NCBI GenBank assembly: GCA_048262655.1
Contig: JBLXEY010000001.1
Span: 1-64,000 of the forward strand
Source of the DNA: JABMNT01 sp048262655
GTDB taxonomy: Bacteria > Pseudomonadota > Alphaproteobacteria > Rhodospirillales > Casp-alpha2
Length of the DNA: 64,000 nt
Direction: 5' to 3'
The number at the start of each line of letters is the position of its first letter. Position 1 is the first letter of the stretch. Under the pieces are notes generated by a model. It had not been told where the DNA came from, searched no databases, and saw nothing but the letters and a program-made list of their open reading frames with translations. Positions 18,496 through 27,834 of the stretch are shown piece by piece. Position numbers and translations under genes: made by a program.

Positions 18496-19140
18496 TTAAA
18501 TCCGGGCAAGAACACTCGCAATCTGGACGCTATCATCATCAGCCTCAATTTCGATAGAGCCATTGGCTTCCGCAGCGAGCCGACTTGCAAAGAACGCGTG
18601 AACATTTCGAGCGTTAATTTGCGCGTTTATCTGCTCAGCCTTTAGCGCAATTTGAACATTCTCGGGAATACGCGCACCAGTCCCACGGCCTTCAACTGCG
18701 ATACCGATCCCACCTTCCAATGGTGCGACATGGACGCTCAGGATACCGCCTCTCGGCAAACAATCGCCGGCGACGATCATTAACAAACACAGTAATTTTC
18801 CGCTCGCCGATACTTGTGATGGCTGAGCCCCGTCGAAATCCAGAAGTCGCCAGTCCAGATCAAGTTTCTTATCTTCAAGATAACCCTCGATCAGCCCGCG
18901 CAGATTGTCTGCATCTACCGGGCTGTCGGGTCCACCGGCCGAACCAAATGCAACACGAAAGAACGATAACCGCCGCGTAACTTGTGCTGCACTCGTTTCC
19001 ATAAGGCCCAATGGTGCCGCAATATCTGATGGATCTTCATTCAGGAGCTCAATTCCGGCATTAATGGCTCCGGCGGCACCAACCAAATCATGGCAAAGGC
19101 GAGAACATAAAAGCTGTGAAAGACTTATATCCGTGGTCAT
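18496..19140 (-). CDS. chpT: Histidine phosphotransferase ChpT
   Basis: 214 residues. Dimeric phosphotransferase that passes phosphate from CckA to CtrA and CpdR. The N-terminal helical hairpin carries the phosphoacceptor His17 in LCSRLCHDLVGAAGAI, followed by NAGIELL, exactly as in ChpT/DHp-like proteins. The C-terminal part is a degenerate ATPase-like fold lacking nucleotide motifs (GILSVHV, GIGIAVEGRG). It sits upstream of cheA on the same strand, about 3 cluster genes from ctrA. Confidence 0.93.
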   Translation of the reverse strand: MTTDISLSQLLCSRLCHDLVGAAGAINAGIELLNEDPSDIAAPLGLMETSAAQVTRRLSFFRVAFGSAGGPDSPVDADNLRGLIEGYLEDKKLDLDWRLLDFDGAQPSQVSASGKLLCLLMIVAGDCLPRGGILSVHVAPLEGGIGIAVEGRGTGARIPENVQIALKAEQINAQINARNVHAFFASRLAAEANGSIEIEADDDSVQIASVLARI

Positions 19141-19368
19141 TTGTCGAAAGGTTCCGTATCTTTATTTTGAGTTCAGTCTGGCAAATGGCGGACCTGAAAT
19201 TCTTGTAGTCGATTTTAGACGGAGGAACAAAGATCAATTCGCTACACTGGTTACAATGATAACGAATTTGCATCTTTCTTAGAAGCACATTTCCGTGGTA
19301 TACATAATGCCAAGGGAGACTTTAGGCAAAATTAGCCCAGCAGTTCTGATTGGGTGGGAGGTAAAGAG

Positions 19369-21045
19369 ATGTCGGATACCATAGAGAGAAAACCAAAATC
19401 TGGGAAAAAAAAACCGGGTTTGTACCGCCCAAAGGGTAGACAGGTAACCGATACTGCCGTCGATGACATCCGGGCTTTATTGGGAGATCGACCACGACGG
19501 GCCGATTTGCTGATCGAACATTTGCATCTTATTCAAGATACCTACAAATACCTTTCGGCAGCGCATTTGGCTGCATTGGCCGCAGAAATGCGCCTTTCCA
19601 TGACAGAAGTATACGAAGTCGCGACATTTTATCACCATTTCGATGTGGTTAAGGAAGGCGAACAAGCGCCAGCCCCTCTGACCGTTCGCGTTTGCGATGG
19701 TATCGCGTGCGAAATGAGCGGAGCGCAATCTCTTAAAAAAGATCTCTTGGCCAAGTTTGGTTCAGGCGTGCGGGTAATCGCGGCCCCTTGTGTTGGGGCC
19801 TGTGATCGTGCCCCTGTTGCTGTCGTCGGTCAAAACCAAGTGCATGGCGCAAGTACTGACAGCGTCGCGTTGGCGGTTGAAACCAAAGATACGGCTCCGA
19901 AAGCCGTCCCGTTCACCGGTCTGGTGGCTTATCGAAAAGCAGGGGGATATGACATCTGGCAAAAGTGTGTCGATGGGACTTATGACCGGGAGCAGATCTG
20001 CGGCACTGTCGATAGTTCTGGTTTGCGCGGATTGGGCGGCGCTGGTTTTCCAACGGCCCGTAAATGGGGGTTTCTAAAGGGCACGCCGAAGCCAAGACTG
20101 GTTGCTGTAAATGCCGATGAGGGGGAACCAGGAACCTTTAAAGATCGGTATTGCCTGGAGACCGACCCGCACAGAGTCCTTGAAGGCGTATTGATTGCCT
20201 GTTGGGCCGTTGAAGCCGAGGATGCTTACATTTATTTGCGTGACGAGTACCCACACATACAGATGATCTTACAGGCGGAAATTGCCAAGCTCGAAGCCGA
20301 AAACTTGACGCACGGCATCACGATCCATTTAAGGCGAGGTGCCGGTGCATATATTTGTGGCGAGGAATCAGCGATGCTCGAAAGCATCGAAGGCAAAAGA
20401 GGACTTCCCCGAAATCGCCCCCCTTTCCCAGCACAACGGGGCCTATTTGGGCGTCCAACCCTGATCAACAATGTTGAGACCATGTTTTGGTTGCGGGCAA
20501 TTATTGAAAATGGGGGTGAATGGTACCAGGACCAGGGCCGCCCTCATTATTTTTCCGTATCTGGCCGCGTTAAGGAACCGGGCGTCAAGCTCGTCCCTGC
20601 CGGTGTTACCGCCAACCAACTGATCAATGACTATTGCGGCGGCATGGAAGAAGGCCATAGCTTTTATGCTTTTTTACCGGGCGGCGCATCAGGCGGCATT
20701 TTACCAGCCGACAAAGGCGATGTTCCCCTTGATTTCGGGACACTTGACGAGTTTGGTTGTTTTATCGGCTCTTCGGCCGTTGTTATTTTCTCCCAAGACG
20801 ATAGCATTCGCGATGTCTGTAAAAACCTGCTGCACTTCTTTGAAGATGAGAGCTGCGGACAATGCACGCCTTGCCGAGTTGGCTGTGAAAAAATGTTAAA
20901 GTTGATTGACCAGCCGGTCTGGGATCAAAGCCTGATGACCGAACTGAGTGACACCATGCGCGATGCATCAATTTGTGGCCTTGGTCAGGCCGCGCCCAAT
21001 CCGGTGCTGAGCGCCCTCAGATTTTTTGCGGAGGATGTAAGATGA
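19369..21045 (+). CDS. fdsB: NAD-dependent formate dehydrogenase, fused gamma-beta (NuoE/NuoF-like) subunit
   Basis: 558 residues from an ATG with GGGAGG 8 bases upstream. Diaphorase part of a cytoplasmic formate dehydrogenase that passes electrons to NAD+. Residues about 25-170 match NuoE/FdsG, with the [2Fe-2S] cysteines in CDGIACEMSGA and CVGACDRAP. The rest matches NuoF/FdsB: GLRGLGGAGFPTARKW (FMN/NADH), GAGAYICGEESAMLES, then ESCGQCTPCRVGCEKM for a [4Fe-4S] cluster. In Rhodobacter and Cupriavidus these are two genes (fdsG, fdsB). Here they are fused. ATGA overlap with the catalytic subunit gene. Confidence 0.93.
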   Translation: MSDTIERKPKSGKKKPGLYRPKGRQVTDTAVDDIRALLGDRPRRADLLIEHLHLIQDTYKYLSAAHLAALAAEMRLSMTEVYEVATFYHHFDVVKEGEQAPAPLTVRVCDGIACEMSGAQSLKKDLLAKFGSGVRVIAAPCVGACDRAPVAVVGQNQVHGASTDSVALAVETKDTAPKAVPFTGLVAYRKAGGYDIWQKCVDGTYDREQICGTVDSSGLRGLGGAGFPTARKWGFLKGTPKPRLVAVNADEGEPGTFKDRYCLETDPHRVLEGVLIACWAVEAEDAYIYLRDEYPHIQMILQAEIAKLEAENLTHGITIHLRRGAGAYICGEESAMLESIEGKRGLPRNRPPFPAQRGLFGRPTLINNVETMFWLRAIIENGGEWYQDQGRPHYFSVSGRVKEPGVKLVPAGVTANQLINDYCGGMEEGHSFYAFLPGGASGGILPADKGDVPLDFGTLDEFGCFIGSSAVVIFSQDDSIRDVCKNLLHFFEDESCGQCTPCRVGCEKMLKLIDQPVWDQSLMTELSDTMRDASICGLGQAAPNPVLSALRFFAEDVR

Positions 21046-23813
21046 GCGATACCATTAGCTTTACACTCGATGGCAGCGAAGTTCTGGCTAACCCGGGTGA
21101 AACCATTTGGGATGTCGCCAAGCGGACGGGCAATACGATTCCCCACCTTTGCCACCGCGACAAACCCGGCTACCGCCCCGATGCCAATTGCCGGGCTTGC
21201 ATGGTCGAAATCGACGGCGAACGCGTTTTGGCCCCCTCTTGTCGGCGTGAGCCAACACCAGATATGAAAGTCACAACAGATAGTCAACGCGCGACAACGG
21301 CACGCAAAATGGTTCTGGAACTTCTGATCTCAGACCAGCCCGAACGTGCTGCAGCGCATGACCCGGATTCCCTACTGTGGCATTGGGCCGATAAAGCCGG
21401 GATATCGGATAGTCGTTTCGAGCGCCGCGACATGCCAGCCAACGATTCTTCTCACCCGGCAATGGCTGTCAATCTGGACGCCTGTATCAATTGTAATTTA
21501 TGTGTCCGGGCTTGCCGCGAAGTTCAAGTAAATGACGTGATCGGCATGGCGATGCGGGGCTCACACTCAAAAATCGTCTTTGACATGGATGATCCGATGG
21601 GCGACAGCACATGCGTCGCTTGCGGCGAGTGCGTACAGGCTTGCCCAACGGGTGCCTTAATGCCTGCGGCAATGGTCGATGAAAATCAAGTACATGTGGG
21701 CGCGCCCGATCAACAAATTGACAGTTTATGCCCCTATTGCGGTGTCGGCTGCCAAGTCACATTTCATGTTAAAGACGACGAAATCAAATACGTCGAAGGA
21801 CGTGACGGCCCTGCCAATGAAAACAGGCTCTGTGTCAAAGGTCGGTTTGGCTTTGATTATGCCCGCCACCCCCATCGCCTGACAGTTCCACTGATCCGTA
21901 AAGATGGTGTTGCAAAAGACGGTGATGAAAGCCTGGACCCCAGCAATCCGTTCACTCATTTCCGTGAAGCCAGCTGGCAGGAAGCCCTTGATTACGCAGC
22001 TTCCGGACTGAAAACCATTCGCGATCAGGAAGGCAGCCAGGCCCTCGCGGGATTTGGTTCTGCAAAAGGATCAAACGAAGAAGCCTATCTGGTGCAAAAG
22101 CTTGTGCGCCAGGGTTTCGGAACAAACAACGTCGATCACTGTACCCGGTTGTGCCATGCATCCAGCGTTGCAGCGCTGATGGAAGGCGTCAATTCTGGGG
22201 CCGTTACTGCGCCGTTCACGGCTGCGGAAGACGCCGACTGCATTATCGTCATCGGTGCCAGACCGACGCAAAACCACCCCGTCGCCGCGACGTTCCTGAA
22301 AAATGCGGCAAAAGCCGGTAAAGACTTGATCATTATGGACCCCCGGGGCCAGGATCTGGTTCGCCATGCCACTGAATTCTTGCAGTTCAAGCCAGGGCAG
22401 GACGTGGCTCTGTTAGGTGCGATGATCCATACGATTATCGAAGAAGGCCTGACGGATGAGCAATATATTCAGGGATATACAGAAGGCTTTGAGGCCATCA
22501 AGGAGAATGCCAAAAACTTCTCACCAGAAGCCATGGCAGAAGTCTGCGGCATTGACGCAAAAACCATTCGCTCTGTCGCGCGCACCTACGCAACGGCGGA
22601 GAAGTCGATCATCTTCTGGGGCATGGGCATCTCACAAAGCGTGCATGGCACAGATAATGCCCGCTGCCTGATTTCACTAAGCATGATTACCGGCCAGGTC
22701 GGGCGCCCCGGAACCGGTTTGCACCCTTTACGCGGGCAGAATAATGTTCAAGGCGCGTCCGATGCGGGCCTGATCCCCTTTGTTTTCCCAGATTATAAAT
22801 CTGTCGAAGCATCAGATACACGCAGCATCTATGAAAAACTTTGGAACGCAGAACTCGACAGTAAAAAAGGCCTAACCGTTGTCGAGATCATGGATGCCAT
22901 TCACAATGACATCATTAAAGGCATTTACATCATGGGTGAGAACCCGGCCATGTCTGACCCGGATGCAAATCACGCACGACACGGACTCGCAAAGCTCAAG
23001 CACCTGGTTGTCCAAGATATATTCCTGACGGAAACGGCATTTTTAGCTGATGTTGTTCTGCCGGCCTCTGCCTTCCCTGAAAAGGCCGGCACGTTCACTA
23101 ACACCAACCGACAAATTCAGATGGCACGCCCCGCGCTAGAGTTATGGGGCGATACCCGTCAGGACTGGTGGATTCTGCAGGAACTTGCCAATCGCCTTGA
23201 TCTGGACTGGAACTATGCTGGCCCGGCAGATGTATATGCGGAGATGGCGCTCACCATGCATTCGCTTGAAAACATCTCCTGGGATCGCCTCGACAAAGAG
23301 AGTGCCGTTACCTATCCCTGTGATGCGCCCGACCAGCCTGGCAATGATATTATCTTCACCGACGGGTTCCCGACGGCAAACGGCCGCGCCAAGCTGGTCC
23401 CCGCATCTCTAACCCCACCGGCCGAATTGCCAAATGACGAGTTCCCGATGATCCTGACGACGGGCCGCATGCTTGAGCATTGGCACACGGGTGCGATGAC
23501 CCGCCGCTCAACGACCCTGGATTTGCTTGAACCGGAAGCCGTTGCCAGCATGAGCCCCCATCAATTAGGGCTATTTGGCTGTGGCCCCGGCGACACGGTG
23601 CGGATCGCAAGTCGACGCGGTGACATTACCATCAAAGTTCGTGCGGATCGCGATGTGCCCGATGGTATGGTCTTCATCCCTTTCTGCTTCCACGAAGCCG
23701 CCGCGAATATCCTGACCAACCCGCAACTGGATCCGGTCGGCAAGATCCCGGAGTTCAAATTTTGCGCTGTTAGCGTAGAGAAAGTCGCGGACGCTGTTCA
23801 AGCCGCCGAGTGA
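21042..23813 (+). CDS. fdsA: Formate dehydrogenase catalytic (alpha) subunit, Mo/W-bis-MGD
   Basis: 923 residues, starting at the ATG that overlaps the stop of the previous gene. Oxidises formate to CO2. The N-terminus is a [2Fe-2S] domain (CHRDKPGYRPDANCRACMVE), followed by two [4Fe-4S] ferredoxin motifs (CINCNLCVRACREV; CVACGECVQACPTGAL) and the CPYCGVGCQV cluster of the molybdopterin domain. The ligand to the metal is a cysteine in CTRLCHASSVAAL (not selenocysteine). The C-terminal part is the dinucleotide-binding domain. Depends on the mobA, fdhD and moaA products encoded nearby. Confidence 0.96.
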   Translation: MSDTISFTLDGSEVLANPGETIWDVAKRTGNTIPHLCHRDKPGYRPDANCRACMVEIDGERVLAPSCRREPTPDMKVTTDSQRATTARKMVLELLISDQPERAAAHDPDSLLWHWADKAGISDSRFERRDMPANDSSHPAMAVNLDACINCNLCVRACREVQVNDVIGMAMRGSHSKIVFDMDDPMGDSTCVACGECVQACPTGALMPAAMVDENQVHVGAPDQQIDSLCPYCGVGCQVTFHVKDDEIKYVEGRDGPANENRLCVKGRFGFDYARHPHRLTVPLIRKDGVAKDGDESLDPSNPFTHFREASWQEALDYAASGLKTIRDQEGSQALAGFGSAKGSNEEAYLVQKLVRQGFGTNNVDHCTRLCHASSVAALMEGVNSGAVTAPFTAAEDADCIIVIGARPTQNHPVAATFLKNAAKAGKDLIIMDPRGQDLVRHATEFLQFKPGQDVALLGAMIHTIIEEGLTDEQYIQGYTEGFEAIKENAKNFSPEAMAEVCGIDAKTIRSVARTYATAEKSIIFWGMGISQSVHGTDNARCLISLSMITGQVGRPGTGLHPLRGQNNVQGASDAGLIPFVFPDYKSVEASDTRSIYEKLWNAELDSKKGLTVVEIMDAIHNDIIKGIYIMGENPAMSDPDANHARHGLAKLKHLVVQDIFLTETAFLADVVLPASAFPEKAGTFTNTNRQIQMARPALELWGDTRQDWWILQELANRLDLDWNYAGPADVYAEMALTMHSLENISWDRLDKESAVTYPCDAPDQPGNDIIFTDGFPTANGRAKLVPASLTPPAELPNDEFPMILTTGRMLEHWHTGAMTRRSTTLDLLEPEAVASMSPHQLGLFGCGPGDTVRIASRRGDITIKVRADRDVPDGMVFIPFCFHEAAANILTNPQLDPVGKIPEFKFCAVSVEKVADAVQAAE

Positions 23814-23877
23814 CGGGTCATGGCCGATATCACCTCAACAGTTAAGTCAAAAGTCTATCTCTAGAGACATTTAAAAA

Positions 23878-23913
23878 GGCCTCCTCCGATAATACGGGGG
23901 AGGCCTTTTTTTT
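23878..23913. terminator. Bidirectional Rho-independent terminator
   Basis: An 11-bp stem (23878-23888 with 23895-23905, one G-T wobble) around a 6-base loop, followed by eight T on the + strand and preceded by five A, so it works as a terminator in both directions. It closes the formate dehydrogenase operon (stop at 23813) and the opposing gene that ends at 23935. Confidence 0.93.
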
Positions 23914-23934
23914 GGCCGGAGAGACCATGCATCT

Positions 23935-24777
23935 TTAGGCGGAAATACTGACCGTCGTCGTCGTCGATACTGAAACCGACGTAATACTAATGGATAGCTG
24001 GCTTAGGGACTGCTCCGCTCTTGCGAAGGAACTTTCAGCGCTTTTAAGATCAGCATTATTGGTGACGCCACCTGCTTCCTGTTCCAGTTTTTCCCGAGCC
24101 GCCGATGCAATACTTTTTAGCTCATCAAGTAATCGACGGGCTTCATCCAGAAACTTCTTGTCGGCCTTTGACTCATCCAGTTTCTGGTTAAGTTCCGCAA
24201 TTTGACGTTCTGCGGCTTGCACGATGCCCCCTGCTTGTCCGTCTTCCCCTTTTGCAGGGATATCGAAGGTCAGTGTCGAAACCGTCACTTCTGTAACCTC
24301 GGTTGTTGTCACGGTAATGCTTTGACCCGGAGCCAAGCCTTCAGCGAGGGCTGAAGATGATAAAACATCGCCTGCATAGGCACTTGCATTGGCATAATCG
24401 CTTGCAGCTCCAGCAAGTTCCTTGGCCAAACGCGCGACCTGCCGCGCTGTCGCTTCCGGGTTCCCGCTGCCGGTCAATTTAAGAACCGCGATCTGCTCTT
24501 TGATTTCCGCAAGTTTATCTGCGGCGGCGGCCTTAATTCGATCTTGCAGGTCCACGCGCGATGCTTCAAGGCGCGCTATGATAGAATTTGCCTGCTCTTG
24601 CTCTTTGCGAACTTCAGCAGCCTTTTCAGGGTTCGCCTTCTCGAGTAGCTCGACCAAAGCGTTTCCCTTGCTTGTAGAAGAGTCCAAAAGGCCTTGATTT
24701 TGGGTGTTTGTATTTGACGATGCGCTTTTCAGTAGCGTAACTACCGAACTCTGCGATGAGAATCCGCTGATATCCAT
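23935..24777 (-). CDS. Uncharacterised Ala/Ser/Glu-rich coiled-coil protein
   Basis: 280 residues with AGGAT ahead of the ATG. No signal peptide or membrane segment. Residues 1-45 are Ser/Thr/Asn/Gln-rich. Residues about 45-120 and 185-260 are long Ala/Glu/Lys helices likely to form coiled coils. A Thr/Val-rich strand segment (SITVTTTEVTEVTVSTLTF) lies between them. The end SISITSVSVSTTTTVSISA is a striking Ser/Thr/Val strand-like tail. The N-terminus resembles the start of small flagellum-associated or exported proteins, but no family is recognised. Confidence 0.7.
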   Translation of the reverse strand: MDISGFSSQSSVVTLLKSASSNTNTQNQGLLDSSTSKGNALVELLEKANPEKAAEVRKEQEQANSIIARLEASRVDLQDRIKAAAADKLAEIKEQIAVLKLTGSGNPEATARQVARLAKELAGAASDYANASAYAGDVLSSSALAEGLAPGQSITVTTTEVTEVTVSTLTFDIPAKGEDGQAGGIVQAAERQIAELNQKLDESKADKKFLDEARRLLDELKSIASAAREKLEQEAGGVTNNADLKSAESSFARAEQSLSQLSISITSVSVSTTTTVSISA

Positions 24778-25009
24778 TTGACCAATCCTAGTCTATATTA
24801 AGAGTATTCTTACTCCACGCGTATTTTCCCATCATTATCCCTCGCCTGTCAACAGGAACCGTTTCTTTTGCCCGCACTGGTTGTGATAAATAGCGCCCCC
24901 ATCGGCGGAATCGTCCATTGGTATTGCCCTGTGACCAGAATAAAACAAGCACCGACGGAAAATAGCATTATACTCAACCCGTTGATGACAACCCAATACG
25001 AGGAATCAA

Positions 25010-25369
25010 ATGACTTCCGATCATGACGAATTAGCCGCAAACGCGGGACAGGACTTCCTTAAACAGTTAACCGATACCGGTTTTTTCGACCAAATTTCAA
25101 ACTTGGAGACGTCTCTCAAGTCTATTGTCGTTGAGATTGATTCATTCAGTGCAACAAACAACCAGCGCCAGGAAGAATCAGAGAATATCGCGGCTCATAT
25201 TCTGGCCATTGAATCTGTCCTCACGACACTAATGAAAAAGTATCCACTTGAAGAAACTGATTTGGTTGAAGAAGTCCGGCGACAAGCGGACGCACTCAGC
25301 GCCGGATCGGCTCCAAACCCGACAGTCGAAGCGATTGCGGTTGATCTGTTAAGGAAATCTCAGAAGTAG
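25010..25369 (+). CDS. Uncharacterised 119-residue acidic protein
   Basis: 119 residues. GAGGA lies 6 bases before the ATG, which supports a real gene. Acidic, helical, no signal peptide, no cysteines and no recognised motif. It sits alone between the coiled-coil gene (divergent, about 230 bp away) and mobA (convergent, 36 bp away). It does not resemble the small FdsD subunit that some formate dehydrogenase operons contain. Confidence 0.6.
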   Translation: MTSDHDELAANAGQDFLKQLTDTGFFDQISNLETSLKSIVVEIDSFSATNNQRQEESENIAAHILAIESVLTTLMKKYPLEETDLVEEVRRQADALSAGSAPNPTVEAIAVDLLRKSQK

Positions 25370-25405
25370 AGTTCATTCAGATACAGCAGACAGAATATAT
25401 GCTGA

Positions 25406-26041
25406 TCAATACCTTTCAGGCCTCTCATTTTTTAGATAGCGTTCCGCTTCTGCAAGGTTTTCAGGTTGATTGATATTAAAAAACGGGTCAATGCCAGTAT
25501 CTTCAAAGGCGACATGCGATATTTTGTATCGCGACGTCCAGAGATCAATCTTGCGCATTTCCTCGTCAATCATGGCACTTCGCAATTCATTCTTTAGGTG
25601 GACGGGCCAAATCGCGATGGGCGGATGGGTGCGTCCTTTGGATGTTGCACAGGCCAAATCGGCTTGCTCATCATCAATCGCTGACAGCAGCCTGGCCACC
25701 AAGTCACGAGGTAAAAAAGGCGCATCGGTCGGAAACGTTGCCAGCCACTTACAATCAGGTTTATTTTCACACACCCATTCCATTCCTGTCAGAATTCCCG
25801 CAAGGGGCCCGGCATACCCTTCAATGACATCTGGAATTACTTCCAGCTCGAAATCTGAAAAACGATCGGCAGGGCCGTTCGCATTAAGGACAAGTGTATC
25901 GACTTGCGGCTGCACCCGTTCAATTGTGTGGCTCAGGATTGAGCGACCTGCCAAGGCCAGCAGATTTTTATCCCCGCCGCCCATCCGTCTCGACAAGCCG
26001 CCTGCCAGAAGAACGCCGGCAACAGGAACCGCGCTGCTCAC
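25406..26041 (-). CDS. mobA: Molybdenum cofactor guanylyltransferase MobA
   Basis: 211 residues from a GTG that overlaps the fdhD stop. Attaches GMP to molybdopterin to form the guanine dinucleotide cofactor needed by the formate dehydrogenase next door. The nucleotide-binding start GVLLAGGLSRRMGGGDKNLL is diagnostic, with FPTDAPFLPRDLV as the metal-binding DXP region. Co-transcribed with fdhD. Confidence 0.94.
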   Translation of the reverse strand: MSSAVPVAGVLLAGGLSRRMGGGDKNLLALAGRSILSHTIERVQPQVDTLVLNANGPADRFSDFELEVIPDVIEGYAGPLAGILTGMEWVCENKPDCKWLATFPTDAPFLPRDLVARLLSAIDDEQADLACATSKGRTHPPIAIWPVHLKNELRSAMIDEEMRKIDLWTSRYKISHVAFEDTGIDPFFNINQPENLAEAERYLKNERPERY

Positions 26042-26916
26042 GCCTGAGCCCCCTTTCGGCCAACACGATCGGGCTCGTCGTCAATTTGGGACTGGTCTGC
26101 GTCGAAATCAATGCGCTCCTCACCCGCCAAAGCAATAAACCGCTTGCCTTTTGCGCGCCCGATCAGGGTCAAGCCAACTTGTCGCGCCAGTTCAACCCCC
26201 CAAGCCGTAAAGCCCGAACGGGAAACCAAAATGGAAATGCCCATTTGAACGGTCTTAATCACCATTTCAGATGTTAATCGCCCCGTCGTGTAGAAAATTT
26301 TGTTATCGCCCGTAATCCCGTGCTGAAACATATATCCGGCGATTTTATCAACCGCATTGTGGCGCCCGACGTCTTCCATATAGAGCAGAGGTTTGTCATT
26401 TTCGTAAAGTGCGCAGCCGTGGATTGCGCCTGCCTCCAAATAAAGGCTGGGGACCGTATTGATTTGTTTGGTCAATGCATACAACCAGGATGTCTTGATA
26501 ACGGCAGTGGATGATAACTTTGCCCCGTCAAATTTCTCCATAACATCACCAAACACGGTGCCTTGTGCACAGCCGGACGTCAGGGTTTTTTTCTTTAATT
26601 TATCTTCGAAATCAGTTTCCCTTGCTGTTCTGACAACCACGGTTTCAATATCTTCATCAAATTCAACGGCCAGAACCTCGTCATCCGAATTCAGCATGTT
26701 CTGATTAAGCAGATAACCAACAGCCAGATATTCCGGATAGTCACAGATCGTCATCATGGTAACAATTTCGCGCCCGTTGAGATAAAGGGTGAGCGGGCGT
26801 TCCACCGTCACCGAGGTCTCCACCCGTTTACCCTCATGGGATATCCCTTCAACCCGCTCCGTCAGGCGCGGATCATCGGGGTTTGGAAGGACCAGAAATT
26901 CGGATGTATCTGACAT
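26038..26916 (-). CDS. fdhD: Formate dehydrogenase sulfurtransferase FdhD
   Basis: 292 residues. Carries sulfur from the cysteine desulfurase to the bis-MGD cofactor of formate dehydrogenase. Family features: LYLNGREIVTMMTICDYPEYLAVGYLL near residue 45, and YMEDVGRHNAVDKIAG and FYTTGRLTSEMVIK in the C-terminal half. The functional loop, normally CxxC, reads TSGCAQGTVF here, so only one cysteine is present. Upstream gene of mobA in a two-gene operon. Confidence 0.94.
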   Translation of the reverse strand: MSDTSEFLVLPNPDDPRLTERVEGISHEGKRVETSVTVERPLTLYLNGREIVTMMTICDYPEYLAVGYLLNQNMLNSDDEVLAVEFDEDIETVVVRTARETDFEDKLKKKTLTSGCAQGTVFGDVMEKFDGAKLSSTAVIKTSWLYALTKQINTVPSLYLEAGAIHGCALYENDKPLLYMEDVGRHNAVDKIAGYMFQHGITGDNKIFYTTGRLTSEMVIKTVQMGISILVSRSGFTAWGVELARQVGLTLIGRAKGKRFIALAGEERIDFDADQSQIDDEPDRVGRKGAQA

Positions 26917-27129
26917 TCTATAATTTAAGCCTGTTTCCGGTGTTTAACGCGCCAAGTTGCGATGCAAAACTATGGAGCGCAATCGGGCTTCCTGCAAGCG
27001 CATGGACACGAAAAAGACATGCCTTCAAAAGAGCTAATAGTTCTGTAAAAGTTGAGTTTTCGCCCCTATCCTGCGACATAGTCGTTAAGACTTGTAAACG
27101 CTCGGAAAACGCACTGGGAAAACAGTCAC

Positions 27130-27834
27130 ATGGACGATTTTAGCGACGCCTTCTCTGCTGCCTTTACGCTTTTGATTACGCTCGATAGCGATTTAATGGA
27201 AATCGTTGGATTGTCGATGCGCGTCAGTCTCGCTGCCATTGTCGTCGCCTGTGTCATTGGGCTGCCTTTGGGCGCAGCTATTGCGCTTTTTCGATTTCCA
27301 GGCCGCCGGGTCTTTGCAATCATCCTCAATGCACTGATGGGACTGCCACCAGTGGTCGTGGGTTTGATTGTTTACCTCGCCTTAAGCCGCTCTGGACCAC
27401 TCGGCGTTTTTGGCCTGCTCTATACGCCAACGGCGATGATTATCGCTCAAGTCATCCTGATAACACCAATCATCGCCGCCCTGACCCGCCAAGTTATTGA
27501 AGATTTGTGGCTCGAATATGAAGACCAATTGAGATCACTCGGTGCAAACCCGGCTACGGCCCTTCCCACACTACTTTGGGACGGCCGGTTTTCCTTGATT
27601 ACCGCTGTATTGGCAGGGTTCGGGCGGGCGAGTGCAGAGGTTGGCGCGGTGATGATCGTCGGCGGGAATATCGATCATGTGACGCGGGTTATGACGACAG
27701 CGATTGCCCTTGAGGTCTCAAAAGGCGATTTGGCGCTGGCGCTGGGCCTCGGCATCATTTTGCTCAGCCTGTCCATCACCGTAAATGGTGCTGTTTACGC
27801 GATTAAAGAAACCGCTGAAAAGAGGCACGCATGA
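27130..27834 (+). CDS. tupB: Tungstate/molybdate-type ABC transporter permease, TupB-like
   Basis: 234 residues with five or six membrane segments. Inner-membrane permease of a TupABC-like oxyanion importer. The permease loop EDQLRSLGANPATALPTLLWDGRFSLITAVLAGFGRASAEVGAVMIVGGN contains the EAA-type coupling motif and the EVGA stretch seen in TupB. It overlaps the ATPase gene by 4 bp. Starts 213 bp from fdhD, divergently. Tungstate is inferred from similarity to TupB; molybdate is the alternative. Confidence 0.88.
   Translation: MDDFSDAFSAAFTLLITLDSDLMEIVGLSMRVSLAAIVVACVIGLPLGAAIALFRFPGRRVFAIILNALMGLPPVVVGLIVYLALSRSGPLGVFGLLYTPTAMIIAQVILITPIIAALTRQVIEDLWLEYEDQLRSLGANPATALPTLLWDGRFSLITAVLAGFGRASAEVGAVMIVGGNIDHVTRVMTTAIALEVSKGDLALALGLGIILLSLSITVNGAVYAIKETAEKRHA

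Noticed and set aside
20973..21041. Longer start for the formate dehydrogenase alpha subunit
   Set aside because: It would lie inside the previous gene and add residues outside the [2Fe-2S] domain; the ATGA overlap at 21042 is the normal arrangement.
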